From contig LJNT01000148.1 in the NCBI GenBank assembly GCA_001314685.1, positions 1-45,646 of the forward strand: a stretch of DNA of 45,646 bases, read 5' to 3'. The translations under genes were made by a program, and so were the position numbers. Positions 26,246-39,071 of the stretch are shown in pieces (position 1 is the first letter of the stretch; every line of letters starts with the position of its first letter). The notes below the pieces were generated by a model. That model was given only the letters and a program-made list of their open reading frames with translations, was not told the origin of the DNA and ran no database searches. This DNA comes from Rhodobacteraceae bacterium HLUCCA09. GTDB taxonomy: Bacteria; Pseudomonadota; Alphaproteobacteria; Rhodobacterales; Rhodobacteraceae.

Positions 26246-26680
26246 CTAGAACCCCATGATCATGCCTTCGAGGGCGTCCTTCTCCATCGCCAGTTCCTCG
26301 AGCCGGTACTTCACCACGTCGCCGATCGTGATGAGGCCCACGAGCCGGCCGTTCTCGACCACGGGCATGTGGCGGAAGCGCTGTTCTGTCATCGTGCCGA
26401 GCACCGAAACCGCCTTGTCGGCGCGCGTGCAGCTGACGATCTTTCTCGTCATGAGCTTCTCCACCGGCTCGGCCAGGACAGCGGCGCCGCGACGACCCAC
26501 CTCGCGGACGATGTCGCGCTCCGACAGGATGCCGATGGGCGTGCCCTCGCCGTCGGCCACGACCAGCGAGCCGAAGCGCTTTTCGGCGAGTCGGCGGGCC
26601 GCTTCGAGCGCGGTGGCCATGGGCCCGATCGTCTCGACATGGGTGCTGCCCTTGGATTTCAGGATGTTGGCGACGGTCAT
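26246..26680 (-). CDS. Two-CBS-domain protein
   Basis: 144 residues composed of two CBS motifs: GSLVVADGEGTPIGILSERDIV and HMPVVENGRLVGLITIGDVVK. Such stand-alone pairs bind adenine nucleotides and act as sensors; the partner is unknown. GGAGG sits 7 nt before ATG 26680, whereas the track start at 26686 would leave only one base, so 26680 is chosen. It ends in EGMIMGF. It may share transcripts with coaD. Confidence 0.92.
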   Translation of the reverse strand: MTVANILKSKGSTHVETIGPMATALEAARRLAEKRFGSLVVADGEGTPIGILSERDIVREVGRRGAAVLAEPVEKLMTRKIVSCTRADKAVSVLGTMTEQRFRHMPVVENGRLVGLITIGDVVKYRLEELAMEKDALEGMIMGF

Positions 26681-26867
26681 TCTCATTCCTCCCGGGGTCT
26701 CCCTGTGACGCAGCGTCGGGGCCGGCGGGCCTGTCTGTCAACGGGAATACCGTCGCATGCCGCGCGGGGAGGCGCGCGGCGCGCCGGGGCGCGCCGGGGC
26801 GAAACCCCGCTTCCAGCCGCCGGACGGCTCCGCTAGGGTGCGCCCGAACCGGCGAAGGGAGGGAGCG

Positions 26868-28364
<1,497 letters not shown>

Positions 28365-28613
28365 GGGAGAGGTTTCGGACCGGGTTTTTGAGACACACAA
28401 ACCCTTGAAGACGTTGGGTCATTTAGTACCGTGCCGGCAAGCGACCGGTTTTGCGTCAGGGCTTCTCACAGCATAAGCTCTCAGTGCTATTCCTTTCAAC
28501 ATAACATCCCTTAGCCATCTCACGACCTGACGCCGCCGCTTCCCCTCCCCGCTTGCGCCGCACCTCGCCGCTTGCCACTCTCGCCCCGACGCAAGGGCAC
28601 GGGGGACGGGCGG
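28365..28613. other. Low-GC intergenic island, no assignable gene
   Basis: From about 28370 to 28520 the base composition falls to about half G+C against about 70 percent around it. It holds a GGGTTT...AAACCC hairpin (28384-28406), which may end mmsA. A 20-codon minus-strand ORF ([10 protein letters not shown]...) is present but unsupported. A structured RNA or remnant of inserted DNA is possible. Confidence 0.4.
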
Positions 28614-29747
28614 ATGGCGGAGGTGGCGCCGGCATTCACGCTGGGGATCGAGGAGGAATACCTGCTCGTCGACCGCGGGTCGGGCGAGCTCGTCGCGGCC
28701 CCCCAGGCACTGATGGAGGAGTGCGCGAACGCCATCGAGGGGCAGGTCTCCCCCGAGTTCCTGCAATGCCAGATCGAGATCGGCACCAAGGTCTGCCCCG
28801 ACATCGCCAGCGCGCGCGACGACCTGCGCAAGCTGCGCCGCACCGTGGCCGAGTGCTGCGACGCCCACGGCCTCGCCCCCATCGCCGCCTCCTGCCACCC
28901 CTTCGCCGACTGGAAGGCGCAGCACCACACCGACAAGGCGCGCTACAACCAGCTCCGTTCCGACCTCGCGGGCGTGGCGCGGCGGATGCTGATCTGCGGG
29001 ATGCATGTCCATGTGGGCGTCGAGGGCGAGGAGCTGCGCATCGACCTGATGAACCAGCTCGCCTATTTCCTGCCGCACCTTCTGGCGCTCTCCACCTCGT
29101 CGCCCTTCTGGCAGGGCGAGGATACGGGGCTGTCCTCCTATCGGCTGACGGTGTTCGACAACCTGCCGCGCACCGGCCTGCCGCCGCAGCTCAACTCTTG
29201 GGCCGCCTACGAACGCACCACCGGCGTGCTCGTCGATCTCGGGATCATCGAGGACCAGTCGAAGATCTGGTGGGATCTGCGCCCCTCGGCCCGCTTCCCC
29301 ACGATCGAGACGCGCATCTGCGACGTGCCGCCCCGGATGGAGGACACGCTGACACTGGCGGCCCTCGTCCAGTGCATCTGCCGGATGCTGTGGCGGCTGT
29401 CGCGCCTCAACCAGCGCTGGCGGGCCTACGACGGCTTTCTCGTGGGCGAGAACCGGTGGCGGGCGCAGCGCTACGGCACCTCCGCCGGCATGATCGACTT
29501 CGGCGCGGGGCGCATCAAGCCGTTCGACGCGCTGGCCGAAGAGCTGATCGGCCTGCTCGCCGAGGATGCCGAGGCGCTGGGCTGCCTGGCCGAGGTGGAA
29601 CGCGTCCACGAGATCGTGGCCGGCGGCACCGGCGCCGACCGGCAGCGCGCGGTGCGCGCCGCCGCGCTGGAGGCGGGCGCCACCGAGGACGGGGCGATGC
29701 GCGCTGTCGTCCGCCGCCTGGTCGAGGAGTTCCGCGAGGGCCTCTAG
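28614..29747 (+). CDS. Carboxylate-amine ligase, YbdK/glutamate-cysteine ligase type 2 family
   Basis: ATP-grasp-like glutamine-synthetase-fold ligase related to glutamate-cysteine ligase; E. coli YbdK shows weak gamma-glutamylcysteine synthesis. The 377 residues contain [13 protein letters not shown] (metal-binding Glu triad), [38 protein letters not shown], and [23 protein letters not shown] 28614 follows GGGGGACGGGCGG. It sits between mmsA and the valine operon with no obvious link to valine. Its natural acid substrate is unknown. Confidence 0.92.
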   Translation: MAEVAPAFTLGIEEEYLLVDRGSGELVAAPQALMEECANAIEGQVSPEFLQCQIEIGTKVCPDIASARDDLRKLRRTVAECCDAHGLAPIAASCHPFADWKAQHHTDKARYNQLRSDLAGVARRMLICGMHVHVGVEGEELRIDLMNQLAYFLPHLLALSTSSPFWQGEDTGLSSYRLTVFDNLPRTGLPPQLNSWAAYERTTGVLVDLGIIEDQSKIWWDLRPSARFPTIETRICDVPPRMEDTLTLAALVQCICRMLWRLSRLNQRWRAYDGFLVGENRWRAQRYGTSAGMIDFGAGRIKPFDALAEELIGLLAEDAEALGCLAEVERVHEIVAGGTGADRQRAVRAAALEAGATEDGAMRAVVRRLVEEFREGL

Positions 29748-29908
29748 CGTGGCGGGCTCTGGTGCCGGGCTCCGGGTGGCGTGCTCCGGCGTGGCGGGAG
29801 CCTCACATCGTCGAGAGCGGCGCGCCAACCGGCTGGACCGCGACCCGCCATCGTGGCAATTGAAACTCGGGATTGCCGACAGAAGCGAACCGGAATCGAG
29901 CGAGCAGA

Positions 29909-30505
29909 ATGACCGACACGACACGTCTCACCCGACGCCGCCTCATGGCCGCGGCCGGCGCCGCCCTGCCCCTGATGGCCGCGCCCGCGATCCTGCGCGC
30001 GCAGGACGCCGCCGACCCTCTGGTGCAGTCGGGCCCCGCACCACGCCGAAACGTCTCGAGCTTCGTCCGGCAGGACTGGCGCGAGCATTTCGACCAGCTC
30101 GGCAAGGGCGCCATCGTCTGCGACACGCGCAGCCGCGCGCTGCACTACTGGTCGGGCGACGAGACGATCTACAAGCTCTACCCGACATCGGTGCCCCTGA
30201 CCGAGGAACTCACCCGCCGCGGCTACACCGAGGTCGTGCGCAAGAAGGTCGGGCCCTCGTGGACGCCCACCGCCTCGATGCGCGAGCGCGACCCGACGCT
30301 GCCCGACTTCATGCCGGCGGGGCCGGGCAACCCGCTCGGCACCCACGCCATGTATCTCTCGTGGCCGGCCTACCTCATCCACGGCACCCACGACACGCGC
30401 AAGATCGGGCGCCGCTCGTCGTCGGGCTGCATCGGCCTCTACAACGAGCAGGTGGAAGAGCTGTTCGCGCTGGTCGATGTCGGTACGCAGGTGCGCCTGA
30501 TCTGA
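29909..30505 (+). CDS. L,D-transpeptidase (YkuD/ErfK family), Tat-type signal
   Basis: Periplasmic enzyme cross-linking peptidoglycan or attaching proteins to it. A twin-arginine-like signal (TRRRLMAAAGAALPLMAAPA) ends near AILRAQ. The catalytic domain shows YLIHGTHDTRKIGRRSSSGC with nucleophile Cys174, followed by IGLYNEQVEEL; the usual H-G-C-I-R is here S-G-C-I-G, a variant of the motif. 198 residues. ATG 29909 is used; a repeat element follows the stop. It is outside any cell-wall operon. Confidence 0.9.
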   Translation: MTDTTRLTRRRLMAAAGAALPLMAAPAILRAQDAADPLVQSGPAPRRNVSSFVRQDWREHFDQLGKGAIVCDTRSRALHYWSGDETIYKLYPTSVPLTEELTRRGYTEVVRKKVGPSWTPTASMRERDPTLPDFMPAGPGNPLGTHAMYLSWPAYLIHGTHDTRKIGRRSSSGCIGLYNEQVEELFALVDVGTQVRLI

Positions 30506-30531
30506 TCGCGCCGCCAGGCGGCGACCGAAGC

Positions 30532-30592
30532 GGGGGCGCTGCCCCCGTCGCCTTCGGCGACTCCCCCAGGGATATTTTCAGCAAGAAGAAGG
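30532..30592 (+). repeat. Dispersed structured repeat, copy 6
   Basis: GGGGGC-GCT-GCCCCC (30532-30546), then GTCGCC-TTC-GGCGAC (30547-30561), then TCCCCCAGGGATATTTTCAG and CAAGAAGAAGG. The layout is identical to copy 7 at 40.7 kb, with different stem bases. It starts 26 nt after the L,D-transpeptidase stop. Confidence 0.8.
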
Positions 30593-30627
30593 GCCGGGAC
30601 GGGCCAGGCCCCTCTGGCGGGAATCGG

Positions 30628-30674
30628 TTGCGGGCGCGAGCGGTTTCCTCCAGAATTGAACGCATGATCAATTC
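30628..30674 (+). promoter_or_regulatory. Putative promoter with overlapping operator for the valine operon
   Basis: TTGCGG (30628-30633), 17 bp, CAGAAT (30651-30656). Over the -10 and the start region lies a perfect inverted repeat GAATTGA-N8-TCAATTC (30653-30674). This is a typical repressor position, upstream of the acyl-CoA dehydrogenase start at 30693. Confidence 0.5.
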
Positions 30675-30692
30675 GCCGGAAGGGAGGCGGCG

Positions 30693-31832
30693 ATGGATTT
30701 CGCGCTGAGCGACGAGGCGCGCGCGATTCAAGATATGGCGCGCGCGGTGGGCGAGGCCGAGATCGCGCCCTACGCCCGCGACTGGGAGACGGCGGGCACC
30801 ATCCCGCGGGCGCTGTGGCCGAAGCTGGCAGAGCTGGGCTTTGGCGGGCTCTACGTCGCCGAGGAATCGGGCGGGTCGGGGCTGTCGCGGCTCGAGGCGA
30901 CACTGGTCTTCGAGGCGCTGTCCCGGTCGTGCGCCTCGGTCGCCGCGTTCCTGTCGATCCACAACATGTGTGCGGCGATGCTCGACCGGTATGGCTCGGA
31001 CGGCCTCAAGGCGCGCTTCCTCGGCCCCGCCATCGGGATGGAGACGGTCTTCTCCTACTGCCTGACCGAGCCCGGCTCGGGCTCAGACGCGGCCGCGCTG
31101 CGCACGAAGGCCGAGCGGACGAACGAGGGCTGGCGGCTGACCGGAACCAAGGCGTTCATCTCGGGGGGCGGCTATTCCGACGCCTACATCGTGATGGCAC
31201 GGTCAGGGCCCGAGGGGCCAAAGGGGATCTCGGGCTTCGTGGTCGAGGACGGGGCGGCGGGCCTGTCGTTCGGCGCGCTCGAGGACAAGATGGGCTGGCG
31301 GTCGCAGCCCACGCGGCAGGTGCAGCTCGACGCCTGCCCCGTGCCGGCGGCGAACCTGCTGGGCGAGGAGGGGCGCGGCTTTTCCTACGCGATGGCCGGG
31401 CTCGACGGCGGGCGGCTCAACATCGCGGCCTGTTCGCTCGGCGCGGCGCAGGCGGCGCTCGACCAGACGGTGGCCTACATGCGCGAGCGGCGCGCCTTCG
31501 GTCAGGCGCTGACCGAGTTCCAGGCGCTGCAGTTCCGCCTTGCCGACATGGAGATCGAGCTGGAGGCCGCGCGCACCTTCCTGCGCCAGGCGGCGTGGAA
31601 GCTCGACCGGGGCGCCCCCGACGCCACCCGCGCCTGCGCCATGGCCAAGAAGCTGGTGACCGAGGCGGGCAGCCGCGTGGCCGATCAGTGCCTGCAGCTG
31701 CATGGCGGTTATGGCTATCTCGCCGATTACGGGATCGAGAAGATCGTCCGCGACCTGCGGGTGCACCAGATCCTCGAAGGGACGAACGAGATCATGCGGC
31801 TGATCGTGGCCCGCTCGATGCTGACGCCATGA
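30693..31832 (+). CDS. Acyl-CoA dehydrogenase, probable isobutyryl-CoA dehydrogenase
   Basis: FAD enzyme introducing a double bond into an acyl-CoA; operon context points to isobutyryl-CoA to methacrylyl-CoA. The 379 residues show YCLTEPGSGSDAAALRTKAE, GTKAFISGGGYSDAYIVMAR, and the terminal LQLHGGYGYLADYGIEKIVR, with the catalytic Glu362 in HQILEGTNEIM. GGAAGGGAGG precedes ATG 30693. ATGA overlap with the next gene, and a putative operator upstream. Substrate is inferred from context. Confidence 0.93.
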   Translation: MDFALSDEARAIQDMARAVGEAEIAPYARDWETAGTIPRALWPKLAELGFGGLYVAEESGGSGLSRLEATLVFEALSRSCASVAAFLSIHNMCAAMLDRYGSDGLKARFLGPAIGMETVFSYCLTEPGSGSDAAALRTKAERTNEGWRLTGTKAFISGGGYSDAYIVMARSGPEGPKGISGFVVEDGAAGLSFGALEDKMGWRSQPTRQVQLDACPVPAANLLGEEGRGFSYAMAGLDGGRLNIAACSLGAAQAALDQTVAYMRERRAFGQALTEFQALQFRLADMEIELEAARTFLRQAAWKLDRGAPDATRACAMAKKLVTEAGSRVADQCLQLHGGYGYLADYGIEKIVRDLRVHQILEGTNEIMRLIVARSMLTP

Positions 31833-32878
31833 GCGCGGCCGAGGCGGACATCCGCAGGGAAGGCCGCGTCGGCCGGATCACGGTGAACCGGCCGAAGGCG
31901 CTGAACGCGATCACCCACGACATCGTGCGCGCGGTGTCGGAGGCTCTGCCCGCCTGGGCGGCCGACGACGACATCGCGATGCTGGTGATCGACGCGGTGG
32001 GCGAGAAGGCGTTCTGCGCCGGCGGCGACCTGATGGAGATCTACCGCGCCGGGGTGGCGGGCGACTTCGAGCCCGCCCGCGCCTTCTGGCGCGACGAATA
32101 CCGGATGAACGCCGCGCTGTTCCGTTTTCCCAAGCCCGTCGCATCGTTCCTGCACGGCTTCACCATGGGCGGCGGCGTGGGCCTTGGGTGCCACGGCTCG
32201 CACCGGGTGGTGGGCGACACCAGCCAGATCGCCATGCCCGAGACCTCGATCGGCCTCGTGCCCGACGTGGGCGGCTCGCTCCTGCTGGCGCGGGCGCCGG
32301 GGCGGCTGGGCGAATACCTCGCCACGACCGCCCGGCGGATGGGGCCGGGCGATGCGATCCATGCCGGTTTCGCCGACTACTACCTGCCGGAGGCGAGGTG
32401 GGAGGCGCTGAAGGCGGAGCTGGCCGAGACCGGCGACTGGGAGGCGCTCGACCGCGCGGCCGAACCCCCGCCGGAAAGTCCTCTCGCGGCGATGCAGCCG
32501 CAGATCGACCGGCATTTCGCGGGCGACACGCTGGGCGACATCCTGCGCGCGCTCCGGGCCGAGGGGGGCGATTTCGCCGAAGAGTCGCTTCAGCGGATGG
32601 AGCGGAACGCGCCGCTCGCCATGGCGGCGGCCGTCGAGACGGTCCACCGGATGCGGGGGGCGGCGGCGACGATCGAGCGCGCGCTCGGCCTCGAGCACCG
32701 CTATACGTGGCGCGCGATCGCGCAGGGCGACTTTCTCGAGGGCATCCGGGCGATGATCGTCGACAAGGACAGGACCCCGCGCTGGACGCACACGCCCGAC
32801 GCCGTGCCGCTGGCGGCGGTGGCGCAGATGCTCATGCCGCTGGGGGAGGCGGCGCTCGACCTGGGAGGACGGACATGA
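31829..32878 (+). CDS. Enoyl-CoA hydratase/isomerase family, probable 3-hydroxyisobutyryl-CoA hydrolase
   Basis: 349-residue crotonase-fold protein, longer than typical hydratases and matching HIBCH, the valine-pathway thioesterase releasing 3-hydroxyisobutyrate. Landmarks: GRITVNRPKALNAI, EKAFCAGGDLMEIYRA, FLHGFTMGGGVGLGCHGSHRV, MPETSIGLVPDVGGS, and near the C-terminus the HIBCH-typical EGIRAMIVDKDRTPRW. ATG and TGA overlap with the dehydrogenase before it and again with mmsB after it, so three genes are translationally coupled. Confidence 0.92.
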   Translation: MSAAEADIRREGRVGRITVNRPKALNAITHDIVRAVSEALPAWAADDDIAMLVIDAVGEKAFCAGGDLMEIYRAGVAGDFEPARAFWRDEYRMNAALFRFPKPVASFLHGFTMGGGVGLGCHGSHRVVGDTSQIAMPETSIGLVPDVGGSLLLARAPGRLGEYLATTARRMGPGDAIHAGFADYYLPEARWEALKAELAETGDWEALDRAAEPPPESPLAAMQPQIDRHFAGDTLGDILRALRAEGGDFAEESLQRMERNAPLAMAAAVETVHRMRGAAATIERALGLEHRYTWRAIAQGDFLEGIRAMIVDKDRTPRWTHTPDAVPLAAVAQMLMPLGEAALDLGGRT

Positions 32879-33753
32879 AGGTGGGTTTCATCGGCCTCGG
32901 CAACATGGGCGCGCCGATGGCCGCCAACCTGGCCAGGGCCGGGCACGAGGTGAGGGGCCATGACCTCGCCGCGCCCTGCCCCGAGGGCGTGACATGGGCC
33001 GCGAGCGGGGCGGAGGCAGCGCGCGGCGCCGAGGTGGTGATCACCATGCTGCCCGACGGGGCGATCCTGCGGACGGTGGCGGCCGAGCTGATCCCGGCGA
33101 TGGACAAGGGCGCGATCCTGCTCGACTGCTCGACGGTCGACGTGGACAGCGCCCGCGCCGTGGCGGATCAGGCCGCGCAGGCCGGCCTCATGGCGCTCGA
33201 CGCGCCCGTGTCGGGCGGCGTCGGCGGCGCACAGGCGGGCACCCTCACCTTCATGGTCGGCGGCCCCGAAGAGGCCCATGCCCGCGCCCTGCCCCTCCTC
33301 GAGATCATGGGGGCCAGGGCCGTGCACTGCGGGCCGGCGGGCGCCGGGCAATCGGCCAAGATCTGCAACAACATGATTCTCGGCGCGACGATGATCGTCA
33401 CCTGCGAGGCCTTCGCGCTGGCAGACAAGCTGGGCCTCTCGCGACAGGCCATGTTCGACGTGGTCAGCACCTCCTCGGGGCAGTCGTGGTCGCTCACCAC
33501 CTACTGCCCGGCGCCGGGAGTGGGGCCGACCTCGCCCGCCGACAACGACTATCGCCCGGGCTTTGCCGCCGACCTGATGCTGAAGGATCTGCGCCTGTCG
33601 CAGCAGGCCGCCGAAAGCCACGATGCCGACACGCCCCTCGGCTCGGCCGCGATGACGCTCTACGCGAGGTTCGTCGAGGAAGAAGGCGGAACGGGAAAGG
33701 ATTTCTCGGCCATGCTGCCCCGCTTCGAGGGGCGGGGGCGCGGCGACGGCTGA
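32875..33753 (+). CDS. mmsB: 3-hydroxyisobutyrate dehydrogenase
   Basis: Oxidises 3-hydroxyisobutyrate to methylmalonate semialdehyde, the substrate of MmsA. The 292 residues show the NAD fold VGFIGLGNMGAPMAANLA, the substrate motif ALDAPVSGGVGGAQAGTL and the catalytic Lys in GAGQSAKICNNMI. ATGA overlap with the upstream gene and a strong GGGAGG. Third gene of the coupled operon; the pathway is completed by mmsA 4.5 kb upstream. Confidence 0.95.
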   Translation: MKVGFIGLGNMGAPMAANLARAGHEVRGHDLAAPCPEGVTWAASGAEAARGAEVVITMLPDGAILRTVAAELIPAMDKGAILLDCSTVDVDSARAVADQAAQAGLMALDAPVSGGVGGAQAGTLTFMVGGPEEAHARALPLLEIMGARAVHCGPAGAGQSAKICNNMILGATMIVTCEAFALADKLGLSRQAMFDVVSTSSGQSWSLTTYCPAPGVGPTSPADNDYRPGFAADLMLKDLRLSQQAAESHDADTPLGSAAMTLYARFVEEEGGTGKDFSAMLPRFEGRGRGDG

Positions 33754-33786
33754 GCCGCGTTCAGGCCCGGCGGGGGCGCGCCGGGG

Positions 33787-34698
33787 TCAATCGTCGAGCC
33801 GCTGGAGCATTGCGGCGCCGGCCTCGACCAGCGCCCGGCCGGCGTCGATCGCCTCGGCCGCGCGGTCGAGTTCGAGCACGCCGATATGGCCCAGCTCCGC
33901 CGCGAGAAGCGCGTCGGGCGGGTCGGCGGCCAGCCGGGTGGCGCAAAGATAGCCGGTCAGCATGTCGATGGAGGCGCTGATCACCTGGAGATAGTCGGGC
34001 GCGGCAGTGTCGTCCGGCCCCTCCTCCGCGCCGGGCGAGAACATGCCCCGAAGGGCCTCGGGCAGACGCGCCACGACCGCGGGCGCGGCCAGATGCGGCC
34101 AGAGCCCCCCGCCCTTCGGCCGCGTCCAGAGCGGCTGGGCGCCGCGGGCATTGGGGTTGACGCCCAGGATGCGGCGAAAGCCGAGCGCGCGCACCGCCGA
34201 GACGGGCACCGGGTTGGTCAACCCGCCGTCGAGCAGCCAGCGCCCCTCGATGCGATAGGGACGGAACACGCCCGGAATGGCGATCGAGGCACGCACGGCG
34301 GCGCGAAGGTCACCGTCGGCGATCCAGATCTCGCGGCCGGTCTCCATGTCGGTCGCCAGCAAGACGAGCGGCCGGTCGAGATCCTCGATCCGCTCGGGCA
34401 CCTCGAGGTGGTCGAGAATCCGCCAGACGGCGCGGCCTGCGACGATGCCGCCCTGCCCGAGTCCCAGATCTACGTAGGAAAGCACCTGCGCGCGCGTCAG
34501 CCCGCGCGCCCATACCTCCAGCGCCTCGAGCTTGCCGGCCGCCCACGCCGCGCCGACGAGCGCGCCCATCGAGCACCCGGCGGCACCGCCGGGCGACCGC
34601 CCGTTCGCTTCGAGAGCGCGCAAGACACCGACATGGCACCAGCCGCGCGCCCCGCCGCCCCCCAGGGCCACGCCGAACCCGTCGCGCGACGCATCCAT
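33787..34698 (-). CDS. Patatin-like phospholipase (RssA-like)
   Basis: Lipid acyl hydrolase with a Ser-Asp dyad. The oxyanion motif GVALGGGGARGWCHVGVL is at residues 9-26, nucleophile Ser43 in GCSMGA (G-x-S-x-G), and Asp157 in WLLDGGLTNPVPV. The 303 residues correspond to the bacterial RssA/YchK type. No signal peptide, so cytoplasmic or membrane-associated. GGGAGAGAGG before ATG 34698. It converges on the valine operon (33 bp between stops) and lies downstream of uvrA in the same strand. Confidence 0.92.
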   Translation of the reverse strand: MDASRDGFGVALGGGGARGWCHVGVLRALEANGRSPGGAAGCSMGALVGAAWAAGKLEALEVWARGLTRAQVLSYVDLGLGQGGIVAGRAVWRILDHLEVPERIEDLDRPLVLLATDMETGREIWIADGDLRAAVRASIAIPGVFRPYRIEGRWLLDGGLTNPVPVSAVRALGFRRILGVNPNARGAQPLWTRPKGGGLWPHLAAPAVVARLPEALRGMFSPGAEEGPDDTAAPDYLQVISASIDMLTGYLCATRLAADPPDALLAAELGHIGVLELDRAAEAIDAGRALVEAGAAMLQRLDD

Positions 34699-34802
34699 GG
34701 TGCCCTCTCTCCCGATGCTCCGTCGGGGCGAGGGCTAGGCGAGCGGGTGCGCCACGTCCAGAGGCACGTGATCGCGCCGCCGGTCCTGGCGAACGATCAG
34801 CC

Positions 34803-37667
<2,865 letters not shown>

Positions 37668-37694
37668 GAGTCCCACCTCTCTGCTCGCCCGCAC

Positions 37695-37723
37695 AAGGTA
37701 GGGGATATGGGGGTGCGGGCCAA
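37695..37723 (-). promoter_or_regulatory. Putative uvrA promoter
   Basis: Minus strand TTGGCC (37723-37718), 17 bp, TACCTT (37700-37695), about 28 nt before the uvrA ATG. The LexA box lies 12 bp upstream of the -35, so another promoter closer to the box is possible. Confidence 0.4.
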
Positions 37724-37734
37724 CGAGAAAATGA

Positions 37735-37749
37735 GAACAGAAAATGAAC
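37735..37749 (-). promoter_or_regulatory. LexA box upstream of uvrA
   Basis: GAAC-AGAAAAT-GAAC on the plus strand (GTTC-N7-GTTC reading towards uvrA) exactly fits the alphaproteobacterial SOS operator form, 68 nt upstream of the uvrA start. uvrA is a standard LexA target in this group. It serves as the internal control for the site at 14829. Confidence 0.8.
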
Positions 37750-37862
37750 ACCGGGTGCGTGGCACGAATTTCGCGCGGCGCGGGCGGGTGAACGGCCGCG
37801 CATCGCGCCTGTCGCCGTCAAGACGCCCGACCGACCAGTGGCGGGCTGATCGAGAGCTTTGC

Positions 37863-39071
37863 TTACCGTTGGTAGGCCCTGTCCCCGCGCGCCCTTGCCA
37901 GCAGGGCCTGGCCCGCGGCGCCGAGCACGAGCGCCAGAGCGAGCGGCCAGACGAGACCGGCAAAGCCGAAGGCCGCGATGCAGGCGGCCAGCACCGGCAC
38001 GCCGAGGGTGTTGCCGAGGTTGCCGGTCTGCGCGAGCCCGCCATTGGCGAGCGCCCGGTCGGCCGGCGCGGCATTGAGCTCGGGGACCGCGGCGAAGCCC
38101 GCCCCCTGCACCAGCCCCAGCGCCGCCGCCACCGCGAGGCAGAGCGCGGGGTGGCCCGGCGCCGCGAGGAAGGCGAGCGCCAGCGCCGCCGCCGCCACGA
38201 ACCCGATCTGCATGACCGCGACCGCCGACATCCACCGCAGGAGCGCGACGCCGAGGGTCAGCGACGACGCGATGGAGACCAGCGGCATGGCTGTCAGCGT
38301 CGCTGTCCGCGCCGCCTCGGGGACGTGCGGGCCGATCAGCGTCAGGAGCGCCACGAAGGCAAAGGTGTAGAACAGCCAGCCCGCCGCCGGCGCCCCGATG
38401 CGGGCCGAACGATAGATCCGCGCGCTACGGGCCATCAGATCGCCCGAGCGCGGCAGCCACGGGCCGTCGGTCGTCTCGTCCACCGGCAGCAGCGCCGCGA
38501 GCACCGCCGCGAAGGCCGCCATCCAGACCGCATGGGCAAGGAACAGCGCCGGCACGCCGTGCCGCTCGGCCAGCGGAACGCCGAAGGCCGCGATCCCGGC
38601 GAAGGCCACACCGAAGAACGTGCCCCACAGCGTCAGCGTGACGGGCCGATGCCGCGGCGCCGAGAGCTGCGAGATCAGCGTCGGCGCGGCCACGACGATG
38701 GCCAGGTGAAACGCCCCCTCCACCACCCGCAGGCCGAGGAACACCCAGAGCGGCAGGGCGAACGCCTGCAGCGCAGACAGCGCGGCGCCGCCCGCCAACC
38801 CCGCCAGCATCGCCCGGCGCAGCCCGACCGACGAGACGACGACGCCCGCCGCAACGCCCAGCACGATGCCCACGACGCCCACGAGCGACACCGCCCAGCC
38901 AAGCACCGCGCCCGCGCCGGGGTAGAGCGTGGGCAGCATGTCGTAGATCAGTGCGACCTTGCCGTATTGCCCGGCGGCACCGAGGCCGGCCCCCCAGAGC
39001 GCCAGCACCAGCCAGACCCGCGTCGCCCCCGCCTCGTGCGGCGGGGCGGCCGGGTCAGATGTGGATGACAC
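37863..39071 (-). CDS. Major facilitator superfamily transporter
   Basis: 402 residues with about 12 hydrophobic spans (e.g. WLVLALWGAGLGAAGQYGKV, LGWAVSLVGVVGIVLGVAAG, GWLFYTFAFVALLTLIGP) and an MFS-like loop SSVGLRRAMLAG between spans 2 and 3. The GTG start overlaps the last 17 bases of lpd, so it depends on lpd translation. The substrate is unknown. The overlap with a core-metabolism gene is unusual, though tight packing is common in this window. Confidence 0.85.
   Translation of the reverse strand: MSSTSDPAAPPHEAGATRVWLVLALWGAGLGAAGQYGKVALIYDMLPTLYPGAGAVLGWAVSLVGVVGIVLGVAAGVVVSSVGLRRAMLAGLAGGAALSALQAFALPLWVFLGLRVVEGAFHLAIVVAAPTLISQLSAPRHRPVTLTLWGTFFGVAFAGIAAFGVPLAERHGVPALFLAHAVWMAAFAAVLAALLPVDETTDGPWLPRSGDLMARSARIYRSARIGAPAAGWLFYTFAFVALLTLIGPHVPEAARTATLTAMPLVSIASSLTLGVALLRWMSAVAVMQIGFVAAAALALAFLAAPGHPALCLAVAAALGLVQGAGFAAVPELNAAPADRALANGGLAQTGNLGNTLGVPVLAACIAAFGFAGLVWPLALALVLGAAGQALLARARGDRAYQR

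Noticed and set aside
28384-28440. ATTTAGTACCG after mmsA resembles the complement of a 23S rRNA 3' end
   Set aside because: Only about nine bases match and flanking bases do not; no rRNA or tRNA continues.
28419-28520. A 20-codon minus-strand ORF ([10 protein letters not shown]) in the low-GC island
   Set aside because: No ribosome binding site or family support; too short to assess.
30428-30430. The L,D-transpeptidase called inactive because the H-G-C-I-R motif reads S-G-C-I-G
   Set aside because: The nucleophile Cys and HGT His are kept, and the S-S-G-C form is seen in other alphaproteobacterial members as far as I recall.
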